Part shown: piece by piece, positions 1 to 7,162 of the stretch | Layout of the letters: the number at the start of each line of letters is the position of its first letter | Position numbering within the stretch: the stretch's first letter is position 1 | From: Poriferisodalis sp965221945 | GTDB lineage: Bacteria; Actinomycetota; Acidimicrobiia; Acidimicrobiales; Poriferisodalaceae | DNA: 64,000 bases | Assembly: GCF_965221945.1 (NCBI RefSeq) | Contig: NZ_OZ244925.1 | Span: 1,240,001-1,304,000, forward strand | Reading direction: 5' to 3' | Notes under the pieces: generated by a model | Seen by the model: the letters and a program-made list of their open reading frames with translations, nothing else | What the model was told of the DNA's origin: nothing | The model's database searches: none | Position numbers and translations under genes: made by a program

Positions 1-941
1 GAGCGTCCGTCCAAGTGTTCAGACGCATCGCCATACAGCTGCTCGGATCCCCAGAAGGTTCCGTCGAACTGGCTGAGACCCGAGACTCGCCAGTACGCGG
101 GCGCATCCGCTCGGACACGGAACAACTCGGCACCAGAGGTGCCCACCAGGCGGCCTTGAGCATTGACGAGCGGGCTGATCGTCACCCTCGATGCCGGTGC
201 GGTTCCGTCGAGGTCCTTCCACGAGACGATCGCCCGGGCGTCGCTGCCGGGCAGCAACGGTACGAGTAGCGCCGCGCCCACGGCGGCAGCAGTTCCCAAC
301 CGCAGTGCAGTGCGCATGGGCACGGTTGCCCGACGCCGCTCCGACGCGCCGACCGGCATCCGGTTCCCGGTGTGGTGAATGCCGTGAGCAGCCACGAACG
401 CCACCGCGCACACGACCATCGCCGCAGCACTGCGGACACGCCATGCATCGGTGCCCAATGCCCCGATGAACGCCAGCACGACGAAGGCGGGAAGCAGCGC
501 TTCTCCGATCGCTTTCGCACGCAACGCCGCTGCGTCCGCGATGAAGGCCGTGAGCCAGATTGCCGCGCCGCCGACCAGCAGGAATCCTGCAGTGGCCGGC
601 GTCGGCGCTTCCACGATGCCGAACGCCTCCCAGGCGGCGGCCACATCGGTCGACGCTTGTCGCAGTGTCTCGGCGCTGGGAAGCAGTCGCAGCCACAACG
701 TGTCGGAGTACAGCGCCAGCCCCTCGACGATGATCAGCATCACCACAGAAGCCGTAGCGGCGGTTGCCAGCGGCCAGCGCTGCCGTCTCGTCACCGCCGC
801 TGTTGCATGACCTCCCATGGCCAAGATGAGCCACAAGGGCGCGTAGTCCCACGAGTCGAACAGGCGACGAGCCATCAGCACGGCCAGCAGCGTGAGCAGC
901 CACAGAGAGGTCTCGACCTGCCACAGGCTTCGCCGCGTCAT
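1..941 (-). CDS. TgpA-type transglutaminase-like membrane protein, N-terminal part
   Basis: The reading frame is open from the ATG at 941 to the left edge of the window, so only about 313 N-terminal residues are present. They begin MTRRSLWQVETSLWLL and contain several hydrophobic segments (roughly residues 12-24, 34-48, 55-77, 118-135, 145-160, 170-185 and 215-230), followed by a non-membrane stretch ending in AYWRVSGLSQFDGTFWG. This multi-helix region followed by a 'YWR...FDG..W' strand is typical of DUF3488/TgpA proteins, whose transglutaminase-like domain lies further downstream and would be outside the window. The ATG overlaps the TGA of the DUF58 gene by four bases (ATGA), and moxR-DUF58-TgpA is a known conserved operon order. 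The family is thought to act at the cell envelope; the substrate is unknown. Confidence 0.8.
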   Translation of the reverse strand, partial: MTRRSLWQVETSLWLLTLLAVLMARRLFDSWDYAPLWLILAMGGHATAAVTRRQRWPLATAATASVVMLIIVEGLALYSDTLWLRLLPSAETLRQASTDVAAAWEAFGIVEAPTPATAGFLLVGGAAIWLTAFIADAAALRAKAIGEALLPAFVVLAFIGALGTDAWRVRSAAAMVVCAVAFVAAHGIHHTGNRMPVGASERRRATVPMRTALRLGTAAAVGAALLVPLLPGSDARAIVSWKDLDGTAPASRVTISPLVNAQGRLVGTSGAELFRVRADAPAYWRVSGLSQFDGTFWGSEQLYGDASEHLDGR

Positions 942-2116
942 GCGCGCACCGCCCCCGACTCTTGGGCCGTCTGGGCTGCAGCCCACTTGGGCGCCAGCTC
1001 GGCAGCAGTAGCGATGTCGACATAGGCCGAACCGGCCGATGGGAGCACTTCGCCGGTTCCGCCCACGCGGATGACCGTCAGCGACGAGCTGCGCGAACCC
1101 GCTGCCGCGATCGCTTCGATATCTCGAGTTGCGTCAAAGGCTGTACCCCCGAGCACCACAACCACTGCACCCACCACCGAGGCTGTCGCCGCTGCCAGCA
1201 CGCCACGCAGCGAGCCCGTGCCTGACGTGGACACCTCGGCGAGGTGATCGAACAGCTGCGCCAGGCCTTCCCCAGAGGTGACGAAACCGGTGTCTGCTCC
1301 GGCCACCGTCAACAGCCGCAGCGGATCATGTCTCGAGGCGCTGGCGAGGACGACGCTGGCGGCCGCGGACACCGCGATCTCGAAGCGCTCGGTGTCGAAG
1401 GCTGTACTGCGAGTGTCGAGCACCACCGTCACCCGGCTCCGGCGAGGAACCTCGTCTTCCCGCACCATGGGACGACCCAGGCGCGCCGTCGACGGCCAGT
1501 GGATCCGGCGGACGTCGTCGCCAGCCGTGTAGTCGCGCAGGGCGTAGAAATCCTCGCCAATGCGCTGCAACGTGTGAACGTCAGCAGCAATTCCCAGCGG
1601 TTCGGGACCACGGGCCAGTCGAGGCGGTACGAGTGTCTGGGTGGCGGGGTAGACGACGAGCGTCGTCAGCGGTCCGGCACCGATGGGCGTGCGCGACAAC
1701 CCCAGCGGATCGACAACCGCAACATCGGCGGGACCGACCCTCAGCCGACCTCGGCGCTCGGTGGGCAGCAAGTACGTGGCGTTCACGCGCTCCGCCCCGA
1801 GCAGCGGGCCCACTCCCAAGCGCGCGCCGAGCGTGCCGGTGACGGGGTCGGTCAGCTGAAGTACCGGGGCCGGTCCGCCGAGGTTGGTGACGGCGAGCTC
1901 CACCCGCGCTTGCCCGCCGGCGTGAACGCGTACAGGCTGGACTGAACGCTGGATCCTGAGGCGGATCCTTCGCGTACGCGTCCAGATGGTGGCCCCCGAG
2001 ACCAGCGCGATCCCGGCGACTGCGAGCACGAAGAGCTCCCCGATGCCAAAAAGGCGCCCGGCGCCAGCGGCGACGAATGAACCGATCCCGACGACCCAGC
2101 CCCGCCGAGTCAGCAT
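938..2116 (-). CDS. DUF58 domain protein
   Basis: From the ATG at 2116 the product is 392 residues and starts MLTRRGWVVGIGSFVAAGAG with two hydrophobic segments close to the N-terminus. The DUF58 signature, with a run like YALRDYTAGDDVRRIHW and then RPMVREDE, lies around residues 200-235, followed by a von Willebrand-A-like fold. The frame is open further upstream to an ATG at 2236, but those 40 extra residues are Arg-rich and precede the natural N-terminal membrane segment, so 2116 is preferred; the choice is not certain. DUF58 proteins work with MoxR ATPases and TgpA-type transglutaminases, and all three are adjacent here. Role: envelope-related, otherwise unknown. Confidence 0.85.
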   Translation of the reverse strand: MLTRRGWVVGIGSFVAAGAGRLFGIGELFVLAVAGIALVSGATIWTRTRRIRLRIQRSVQPVRVHAGGQARVELAVTNLGGPAPVLQLTDPVTGTLGARLGVGPLLGAERVNATYLLPTERRGRLRVGPADVAVVDPLGLSRTPIGAGPLTTLVVYPATQTLVPPRLARGPEPLGIAADVHTLQRIGEDFYALRDYTAGDDVRRIHWPSTARLGRPMVREDEVPRRSRVTVVLDTRSTAFDTERFEIAVSAAASVVLASASRHDPLRLLTVAGADTGFVTSGEGLAQLFDHLAEVSTSGTGSLRGVLAAATASVVGAVVVVLGGTAFDATRDIEAIAAAGSRSSSLTVIRVGGTGEVLPSAGSAYVDIATAAELAPKWAAAQTAQESGAVRA

Positions 2117-2247
2117 GCGGGCCCTCGGGGCATCGCAGCGAGGGTTCCTAATGCCTAGGCGGATTGGTGAGCCTTGCCGCGCAACACTTGTTATCTCCCG
2201 CTCTTGTTCGCTGCGCTCACGGGCCGCTCGGGCCACGGCTTCGCCTC

Positions 2248-3237
2248 TCAGCCGGTGGCAGTGGGGACCGCGACGGCCTCGAAGACGTCGCGCAGTGCTG
2301 ATTGCGGGGTTAGTCCCTGCAGTTGCGCGTCGGGGCTCAGTCGGATCCTGTGGCCGAGTACCGGTTCGGCCACAGCTTTCACATCGTCGGGCACCACGTA
2401 GTTCCGACCGGCGGCGAGCGCACGCGCCTGTGCCATACGCTGCAGATCAAGCGTGGCTCGCGGGCTGATACCTAGCGTGATCGTGCCGCGCCGTCGTGAC
2501 GCATCGGCCACCGCCACGATGTATCGGCGCAATACCGGCGCGACGTGTACTTCGGTGACGGTGCGCGCCATTGCCAGCACCTCGCCGGCCGTCGCGACCG
2601 CTTCGAGCGTGATTTCCGTTGTGCCGTCGTGGAGGTCGAGCACCTCGACGGCCGAGTCGGCGTCGGGGTAGCCGACGCTGATGCGCATGAGAAATCGGTC
2701 CAGTTGGGACTCAGGCAACGGGTAGGTGCCCTCGTGCTCGATCGGGTTCTGCGTAGCAATGACCATGAACGGCTGGCCGAGCGGGCGCGTGGTGCGGTCA
2801 GTGGTGACCTGCCGTTCCTGCATCGCCTCGAGCAGCGCCGCTTGCGTCTTGGGCGAGGCCCGGTTGATCTCGTCGACCAGCACGATGCTCGAGAAGAGTG
2901 CACCGGGCCGGAAGTCGAATACGCGCTCGCGCTCGTCCCACACATTCACGCCGATGACGTCGGACGGCAGCACGTCAGGGGTGAACTGGATACGGCCGAA
3001 CGGTGCATCAATCGAAGACGCCAACGATTTCGCAAGGCTCGTCTTGCCGACGCCTGGCACGTCCTCGATCAGCAGGTGCCCATCGCACAGCAAGCACAGC
3101 AGCGAGAGGCCGACGGCGTCGGGCTTGCCGCGAATGACACGCTCCACGTTCGCAGTGATGCGTTCGAATGTGCGGCGGAACGTCTCAGCATCGGCCGGGT
3201 GCGTTTGTGGGGGTGTGTGATTACGCACAGCAGTCAA
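2248..3237 (-). CDS. moxR: MoxR-family AAA+ ATPase
   Basis: A 329-residue AAA+ ATPase of normal MoxR length. Walker A is GVGKTSLAK at residues 62-70. Walker B is IVLVDEINRA at residues 118-127. Sensor-type sequence ATQNPIEHEGTYPLPESQLD and arginine-rich C-terminal lid sequences follow. MoxR proteins act as chaperone-like ATPases on partner proteins, usually with VWA-type partners such as DUF58 proteins. It is the first gene of the minus-strand operon; the DUF58 gene follows after a short gap. The promoter should lie in 3238-3330, shared with the divergent plus-strand gene at 3331. Confidence 0.93.
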   Translation of the reverse strand: MTAVRNHTPPQTHPADAETFRRTFERITANVERVIRGKPDAVGLSLLCLLCDGHLLIEDVPGVGKTSLAKSLASSIDAPFGRIQFTPDVLPSDVIGVNVWDERERVFDFRPGALFSSIVLVDEINRASPKTQAALLEAMQERQVTTDRTTRPLGQPFMVIATQNPIEHEGTYPLPESQLDRFLMRISVGYPDADSAVEVLDLHDGTTEITLEAVATAGEVLAMARTVTEVHVAPVLRRYIVAVADASRRRGTITLGISPRATLDLQRMAQARALAAGRNYVVPDDVKAVAEPVLGHRIRLSPDAQLQGLTPQSALRDVFEAVAVPTATG

Positions 3238-3330
3238 CTCTCTGGGATCCCAGCCTCCCGAACGCTCTGAGGCTACTCAGCGTCCGTTGACCGTCGCCGT
3301 CGCGGGCACGTTCGCTTCTAGAGTGGCCCG

Positions 3331-3618
3331 GTGCGCCGACATCGGACACCGCGCCGCCCCCGCTTGTTCGGGGCGCTGTCTGCGGTGGTGGCGCGCCCTC
3401 GACTGTGGGTTGCGGCTGCTGGCGCCATGAGACGGCTGGTGCCAATGCGTTGGTGGACCCGGCCGCCGTTCCTGCCGGTTCCTCACCGCGACTACGTGCG
3501 ATTCCGACTGTTGACTGCCCTCGGTGATGATGGCAGTGCATCTGCTGAACCCGAAGATCTGATCCAATGGCTGGAATGGTGCCGACGCTGGCCAGCCGCC
3601 GCTGCGGCATCACGGTGA
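3331..3618 (+). CDS. small basic hypothetical protein
   Basis: A 95-residue frame starting at GTG. It is rich in Arg, Trp and Pro, with a hydrophobic patch around residues 15-33 (FGALSAVVARPRLWVAAAGA) and a C-terminal segment FLPVPHRDYVRFRLLTALGD. I do not recognise a family. It is taken as real because its stop is two bases before the HNH gene start, the pair is read in one direction, and small proteins of this character often precede HNH genes in actinobacteria. Residues 45-85 look like a folded region rather than random translation. No function can be given. Confidence 0.55.
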   Translation: MRRHRTPRRPRLFGALSAVVARPRLWVAAAGAMRRLVPMRWWTRPPFLPVPHRDYVRFRLLTALGDDGSASAEPEDLIQWLEWCRRWPAAAAASR

Positions 3619-3619
3619 C

Positions 3620-4255
3620 ATGACCTCCCCAGGAGCCGTCGCGTATGCGCGGCGATCTGTCGCCGATCCGGTCAACGGACGCGCTGGCGCGAACGGCCAC
3701 CCGGCTCGTCCCCACGGCAAGGTCTCACGGGTCCGCTCGGTTCTGTCCGAACGGGCACTGGTGCTCAACGTCACCTATCAGCCGTTGTCCATCACGACCG
3801 TGCGACGAGCTCTTCTGCTGGTGCTGGCGGGCAAGGCCGACGTCATCCACACCCGGCCTGGGAGCATTCGCTCACCGCGTATGTCGATGTCGGTGCCCTC
3901 GATCGTCCGGCTGACATACCACGCACGGGCGCCGTACCGCCGCCGAGCTCCACTCCACCGGCGAGCAGTCTTTGCACGTGATGCATACCGGTGCCAGTAC
4001 TGCGGGCGCCGGGCGGAGTGCATCGACCATGTCCACCCGCGAAGCCGTGGCGGGGAGCACACGTGGGAAAACGTGGTGGCTTGCTGCCGGTCCTGCAACG
4101 TGGGCAAGGGAGACTCGCTCCTGTCGGAAAGCCGTTACCGGCTGCGCAGGACGCCGTACGCTCCCGAACCGCTCGCCGTCGTGGCCGCCATGCGAGGCGA
4201 CGCTCCAACGGAGTGGACCGACTACCTGCCCGATTTGCGTCCTCAACTCGTCTGA
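3620..4255 (+). CDS. HNH endonuclease
   Basis: A 211-residue protein. Residues 45-105 carry the segment ALVLNVTYQPLSITTVRRA found at the N-terminus of the common actinobacterial HNH proteins. The nuclease domain is at residues 120-165: CQYC (125-128), the catalytic-type ECIDHVHPRSRGG (133-145), WENVVACCRSCN with the second Cys pair, and VGKGD. These form a Cys4 zinc site plus the H-N-H catalytic residues. The family cuts DNA non-specifically or nicks it; the cellular role here is unknown. The last two sense codons and the stop lie in the first unit of a 13-bp tandem repeat that continues past the gene. Confidence 0.88.
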   Translation: MTSPGAVAYARRSVADPVNGRAGANGHPARPHGKVSRVRSVLSERALVLNVTYQPLSITTVRRALLLVLAGKADVIHTRPGSIRSPRMSMSVPSIVRLTYHARAPYRRRAPLHRRAVFARDAYRCQYCGRRAECIDHVHPRSRGGEHTWENVVACCRSCNVGKGDSLLSESRYRLRRTPYAPEPLAVVAAMRGDAPTEWTDYLPDLRPQLV

Positions 4256-4347
4256 CCAACTCGTCTGACCAACTCGTCTGAACAGTTCGGCTGAACAGTT
4301 CGGCTGAACAACTCGTCTGACCAACTCGTCTGAACAGTTCGGCTGAT
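4244..4347. repeat. 13-bp tandem repeat, eight units, spanning a stop codon
   Basis: Eight contiguous 13-bp units of two sub-types, CAACTCGTCTGAC/A and CAGTTCGGCTGAA/T, in the order A A A B B A A B. The first unit holds the HNH gene's final codons and TGA stop, and every later unit keeps a TGA at the same place. Because 13 is not a multiple of three, the TGAs fall in successive reading frames, so the array closes all three plus-strand frames after the gene. Confidence 0.95.
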
Positions 4348-4405
4348 CAGCCCCGCGCACAGTCCCTGGTGACCAACGTCGCCGGCGGTCTGCCATCGTG
4401 GACCG

Positions 4406-5059
4406 GTGGGCGAGTGGATACGCGAGAAATGGCAGGCGAGCGCCGAACTGCTGCACGCCCGCCCAATGCCGCAGGACCGCCGTAGGCGCGTCTCATGGCT
4501 GCGCCCGACGAAGCCGGCACTGATCCTGGGATCTGCGACTGTCGACCCCTTCAGCGGCACGCGCACCGATGTCCTGCGGCGTCGCAGCGGTGGGGGACTT
4601 GTGTGGCTGGATCCCGATGTGTGCACATGGGTGGATGTGTTCGTGCCGGCCGATGATCCGCTCTGGCGTGCAGACGTCGGCGAGGCCTTCGATTGGCTGG
4701 GCCGCCGATTGGCTGCGGCGTTCTCCTCGGTCGGCATGCCGGCCAACGTGCATCGTGGCCACTACGAGGCTGGCCCGTCGGGCGGCCTGGTGTGCTTCGC
4801 CTCGCTTGGCCCAGGCGAGGTGGCAGTGGGCGGCCGGAAACTGGTCGGCATCTCCCAGCGCCGCACCCGCGAGGGCAGCCGTTTCCAGTGCGTCGCCTAC
4901 GAACGGTTCGATCTCGGCCCGTTGGCGCCTCTGTTGGACGCAGAGACTGCCGCACGGGTCCGCGATCGGGCCGTTGGCTGGGCAGACCTCGGCGTCGACG
5001 TCACTCCGTCGGGGATGGCCGAGTTGGTCGTGAGTTTCATTACCGCGCACGACACCTGA
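4406..5059 (+). CDS. lipoate/biotin ligase-like protein
   Basis: A 217-residue protein from a GTG start. The pattern RRRSGGGLVWLDPD (residues 58-71), then WVDVFVPADDPLW, GMPANVHRG and GGRKLVGISQRR (residues 142-153) matches the BPL/LplA catalytic fold: the RxSGGG loop binds the acyl-AMP and the Lys in GGRKLVG is the conserved catalytic-type lysine. Such proteins activate and transfer lipoate or octanoate to carrier proteins. The protein is shorter than full LplA and lacks its C-terminal accessory domain. It is expressed in the direction of the dcw cluster that follows, but 211 bp separate them. Confidence 0.75.
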   Translation: MGEWIREKWQASAELLHARPMPQDRRRRVSWLRPTKPALILGSATVDPFSGTRTDVLRRRSGGGLVWLDPDVCTWVDVFVPADDPLWRADVGEAFDWLGRRLAAAFSSVGMPANVHRGHYEAGPSGGLVCFASLGPGEVAVGGRKLVGISQRRTREGSRFQCVAYERFDLGPLAPLLDAETAARVRDRAVGWADLGVDVTPSGMAELVVSFITAHDT

Positions 5060-5163
5060 GCATTTCACCGGGCCTGCCCGACAGCCCCGATGCCGGGACC
5101 GGTGCCGGGACCTGGTTTCCGCGACGGTGCTGGCAGCCGATTTGGATGATCCGACGCACGTGG

Positions 5164-5216
5164 GGTGGACATTGTGGGTGTTTTACCCATAAAGTGGTGC
5201 GAAGTGGTTTGCAGGG
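5164..5216 (+). promoter_or_regulatory. mraZ/dcw promoter with MraZ-box-like repeats
   Basis: Two direct repeats AAGTGG at 5192-5197 and 5202-5207 are exactly 10 bp apart, with further GTGGG/GGGG motifs at 5174 and 5214. MraZ proteins bind arrays of such G-rich repeats with 10-bp spacing ahead of their own gene, so this is the expected autoregulatory site. A TGGACA (5166-5171) and CATAAA (5188-5193) with a 16-bp spacer could be the promoter. A perfect inverted repeat TGGGT/ACCCA (5175-5179, 5185-5189) lies between them. The operator call rests on position and spacing only. Confidence 0.5.
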
Positions 5217-5258
5217 GCACCTATGCCCATACAATCCAGGTTCCCAATCGGACGCTGC

Positions 5259-5263
5259 GGAGG
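5259..5263 (+). promoter_or_regulatory. ribosome binding site deciding the mraZ start
   Basis: GGAGG lies seven bases before the GTG at 5271. It favours that GTG over the in-frame ATG at 5223, which would add 16 residues absent from the family. Confidence 0.6.
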
Positions 5264-5270
5264 CCGTGGG

Positions 5271-5717
5271 GTGGAGAGTCTTTTCGTCGGCCGGCATGAG
5301 CACTCGCTCGATGCCAAGGGCCGCATCGTGCTCCCGGCGGGTTTCCGCGGCGCGTTCGAGCCATCGGGTTTCCTCATCAAGCACAGCGAAGGCTGTCTCG
5401 CACTGATGACACCAGACCGATTCGGCGAGATCGCAGCACAGATGTCCGAGCGTTCACATTCAGGCGGGCCGTATGGACGTGCCGCCAAGCGCTCATTCGG
5501 CGCGGGGGCGGCACGGGTCCTGCCTGACAAGCAGGGCCGGATCGCCATTCCCGAGGAACTGCGACGATTTGCAGGCCTGCAGCGCGAATGCGTGGTGATC
5601 GGCGCCATCGACGAGGTCGAGATCTGGGATGCCGGTCGCTGGCAGGAGATGAACGCCCAAGGCGAATCGCTCCTGGCGGCACCCGAGAGCGGCGGCACAG
5701 CATCGGAGCAGTCATGA
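5271..5717 (+). CDS. mraZ: transcriptional regulator MraZ
   Basis: 148 residues from GTG 5271, close to the usual 140-150. It starts VESLFVGRHEHSLDAKGR, the conserved first SpoVT/AbrB-like half, and the second half repeats the motif as RVLPDKQGRIAIPEELR. MraZ forms a ring and binds G-rich repeats upstream of the dcw operon, controlling its own gene and rsmH onward. It is the first gene of the cluster and its stop overlaps the rsmH start (ATGA). A likely operator lies just upstream. Confidence 0.93.
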   Translation: MESLFVGRHEHSLDAKGRIVLPAGFRGAFEPSGFLIKHSEGCLALMTPDRFGEIAAQMSERSHSGGPYGRAAKRSFGAGAARVLPDKQGRIAIPEELRRFAGLQRECVVIGAIDEVEIWDAGRWQEMNAQGESLLAAPESGGTASEQS

Positions 5718-6670
5718 GCGCTGCGGCGGCCACCAGGTCGTTTCACCAACCGGTCATGGTCTCTGAGATCGCCGAGGTGTTCGCGCCGCTTGGCGGCGGG
5801 TTGTTCGTCGACGCGACCCTGGGAGGCGGCGGCCACGCGGAGGTACTCCTGGGGCAGCACTCCGAACGGCGACTGCTCGGCATCGACCGCGATCCCGCGG
5901 CGATCGCGGCCGCACGACAACGGCTCGCGCCCTTCGGTGATCGCGTCACCTACTGCTGCGAATCCTTCGATCGCCTGGGCGAGCTGGTCGATGCCAGCAA
6001 GGAAGGACCCCTCGTCGGCGCACTGTTCGACTTCGGCGTCAGCAGCCACCAACTGGATGCTCCTGAGCGTGGCTTCGCGCACCGTCACGACGCCCCGCTG
6101 GACATGCGCATGGACCCCCGGGCGGGACTCGATGCGGGAACCGTCGTCAACACCTACGGCCTCACCGAGTTGCGCAATCTGTTGCGGCACAACGCCGGAG
6201 AGCGTCATGGGAACCGCATCGCTGCGGCGATCGTCGCAGCACGACCGCTGCACACCACTCGGCAACTGGCCGACACCGTTCGGGCAGCTGTGCCCGCAGC
6301 GGCTCGACGCGGCCGGCGCCATCCGGCGATGCGCACGTTCGCAGCGATCCGCATCGAAGTGAATGACGAACTCAACCTCATCGAACCCGCAATGCGAGTT
6401 GCGCTCGCGCGCCTGCAACCACGTGGACGCCTTGCAACTCTCGCCTATCACTCAGGAGAAGACAGCATCGTGAAGATCATTCTGCGAGAAGCAGCAGACG
6501 GCGTCTGCGAGTGCCCGTCGACGTTGCCGTGCATCTGCGGCGCCGCACCCACGATTCGGCTCTTGCGTCGCAAGATCGTGCGGCCCAGCGCAAACGAGGT
6601 CGAGAGCAACTCCCGCGCCTCCAGCGCCATGATGCGGGCTGCTGAACGGCTCGACCCCGCCAGCCGCTGA
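5714..6670 (+). CDS. rsmH: 16S rRNA (cytosine-1402-N4)-methyltransferase RsmH
   Basis: 318 residues starting MSAAAATRSFHQPVMVSEI. The SAM-binding segment is FVDATLGGGGHAEVLL (residues 29-44), followed by GIDRDPAAI, and the family signatures LFDFGVSSHQLD and PLDMRMD occur in order. The C-terminal LAYHSGEDSIVK is also characteristic. It methylates N4 of C1402 in 16S rRNA. The frame is open upstream to 5588, but the ATG at 5714 overlaps the mraZ stop and gives the family's normal N-terminus. Confidence 0.95.
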   Translation: MSAAAATRSFHQPVMVSEIAEVFAPLGGGLFVDATLGGGGHAEVLLGQHSERRLLGIDRDPAAIAAARQRLAPFGDRVTYCCESFDRLGELVDASKEGPLVGALFDFGVSSHQLDAPERGFAHRHDAPLDMRMDPRAGLDAGTVVNTYGLTELRNLLRHNAGERHGNRIAAAIVAARPLHTTRQLADTVRAAVPAAARRGRRHPAMRTFAAIRIEVNDELNLIEPAMRVALARLQPRGRLATLAYHSGEDSIVKIILREAADGVCECPSTLPCICGAAPTIRLLRRKIVRPSANEVESNSRASSAMMRAAERLDPASR

Positions 6671-6703
6671 TCTGCGAGCGGCCCCTGAACCGAACAGCGT
6701 TCG

Positions 6704-7162
6704 ATGGCTCTCGCCACTGCTCACCTCACGGTCGCGGATGCGCCGCCAGAATTGGTGCACATTGGCGGACGTCGCGCCGTGGGCCTGCGGCTCGTGGGCG
6801 TCACCGCGCTCCTGGCGGCTGCGACGATCGCCGTGCTAGCGGGACTAGGTGTGTTTCACTCGATGCTGGCTGCAGGCCAGTACCGCCTCTCCGAGCTGGA
6901 ATCGGAGATCGCGGTCGAGCGGGAACGCCTGATCGATCTTCGCTACGAGCTTCAGACACTTCATGGTCCGGCGGAAATCGAGTTGATGGGAATTGGCGCG
7001 CTCGGCCTCGTCAACGCGGCGGATCCGATCGACGTGCGGATCGAGCCGCGTTACATCGCTGCGGTGTCGCCCCCGTCACGCACCGTCCACCAGGGCGGAG
7101 ATTGGCTCTCGATCAAGACGCTGCTGACCGATGCGTCTACAGCGCATGACCGACGTTCTTGA
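6704..7162 (+). CDS. ftsL: FtsL-like cell division protein
   Basis: A 152-residue bitopic protein with the layout of FtsL/DivIC: about 30 cytoplasmic residues, one membrane segment (LVGVTALLAAATIAVLAGLGVFHSM, residues 30-55) and a short coiled coil (LSELESEIAVERERLIDLRYELQTL). Sequence is poorly conserved in this family; the assignment rests on topology and on its place between rsmH and ftsI. FtsL joins FtsB and FtsQ and activates FtsW/FtsI. The 3' end overlaps the start of ftsI. The tail after the coiled coil (about 55 residues) is longer than usual. Confidence 0.8.
   Translation: MALATAHLTVADAPPELVHIGGRRAVGLRLVGVTALLAAATIAVLAGLGVFHSMLAAGQYRLSELESEIAVERERLIDLRYELQTLHGPAEIELMGIGALGLVNAADPIDVRIEPRYIAAVSPPSRTVHQGGDWLSIKTLLTDASTAHDRRS

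Noticed and set aside
4244..4347. CRISPR array
   Set aside because: The units are contiguous 13-mers without spacers, and no cas genes are present.
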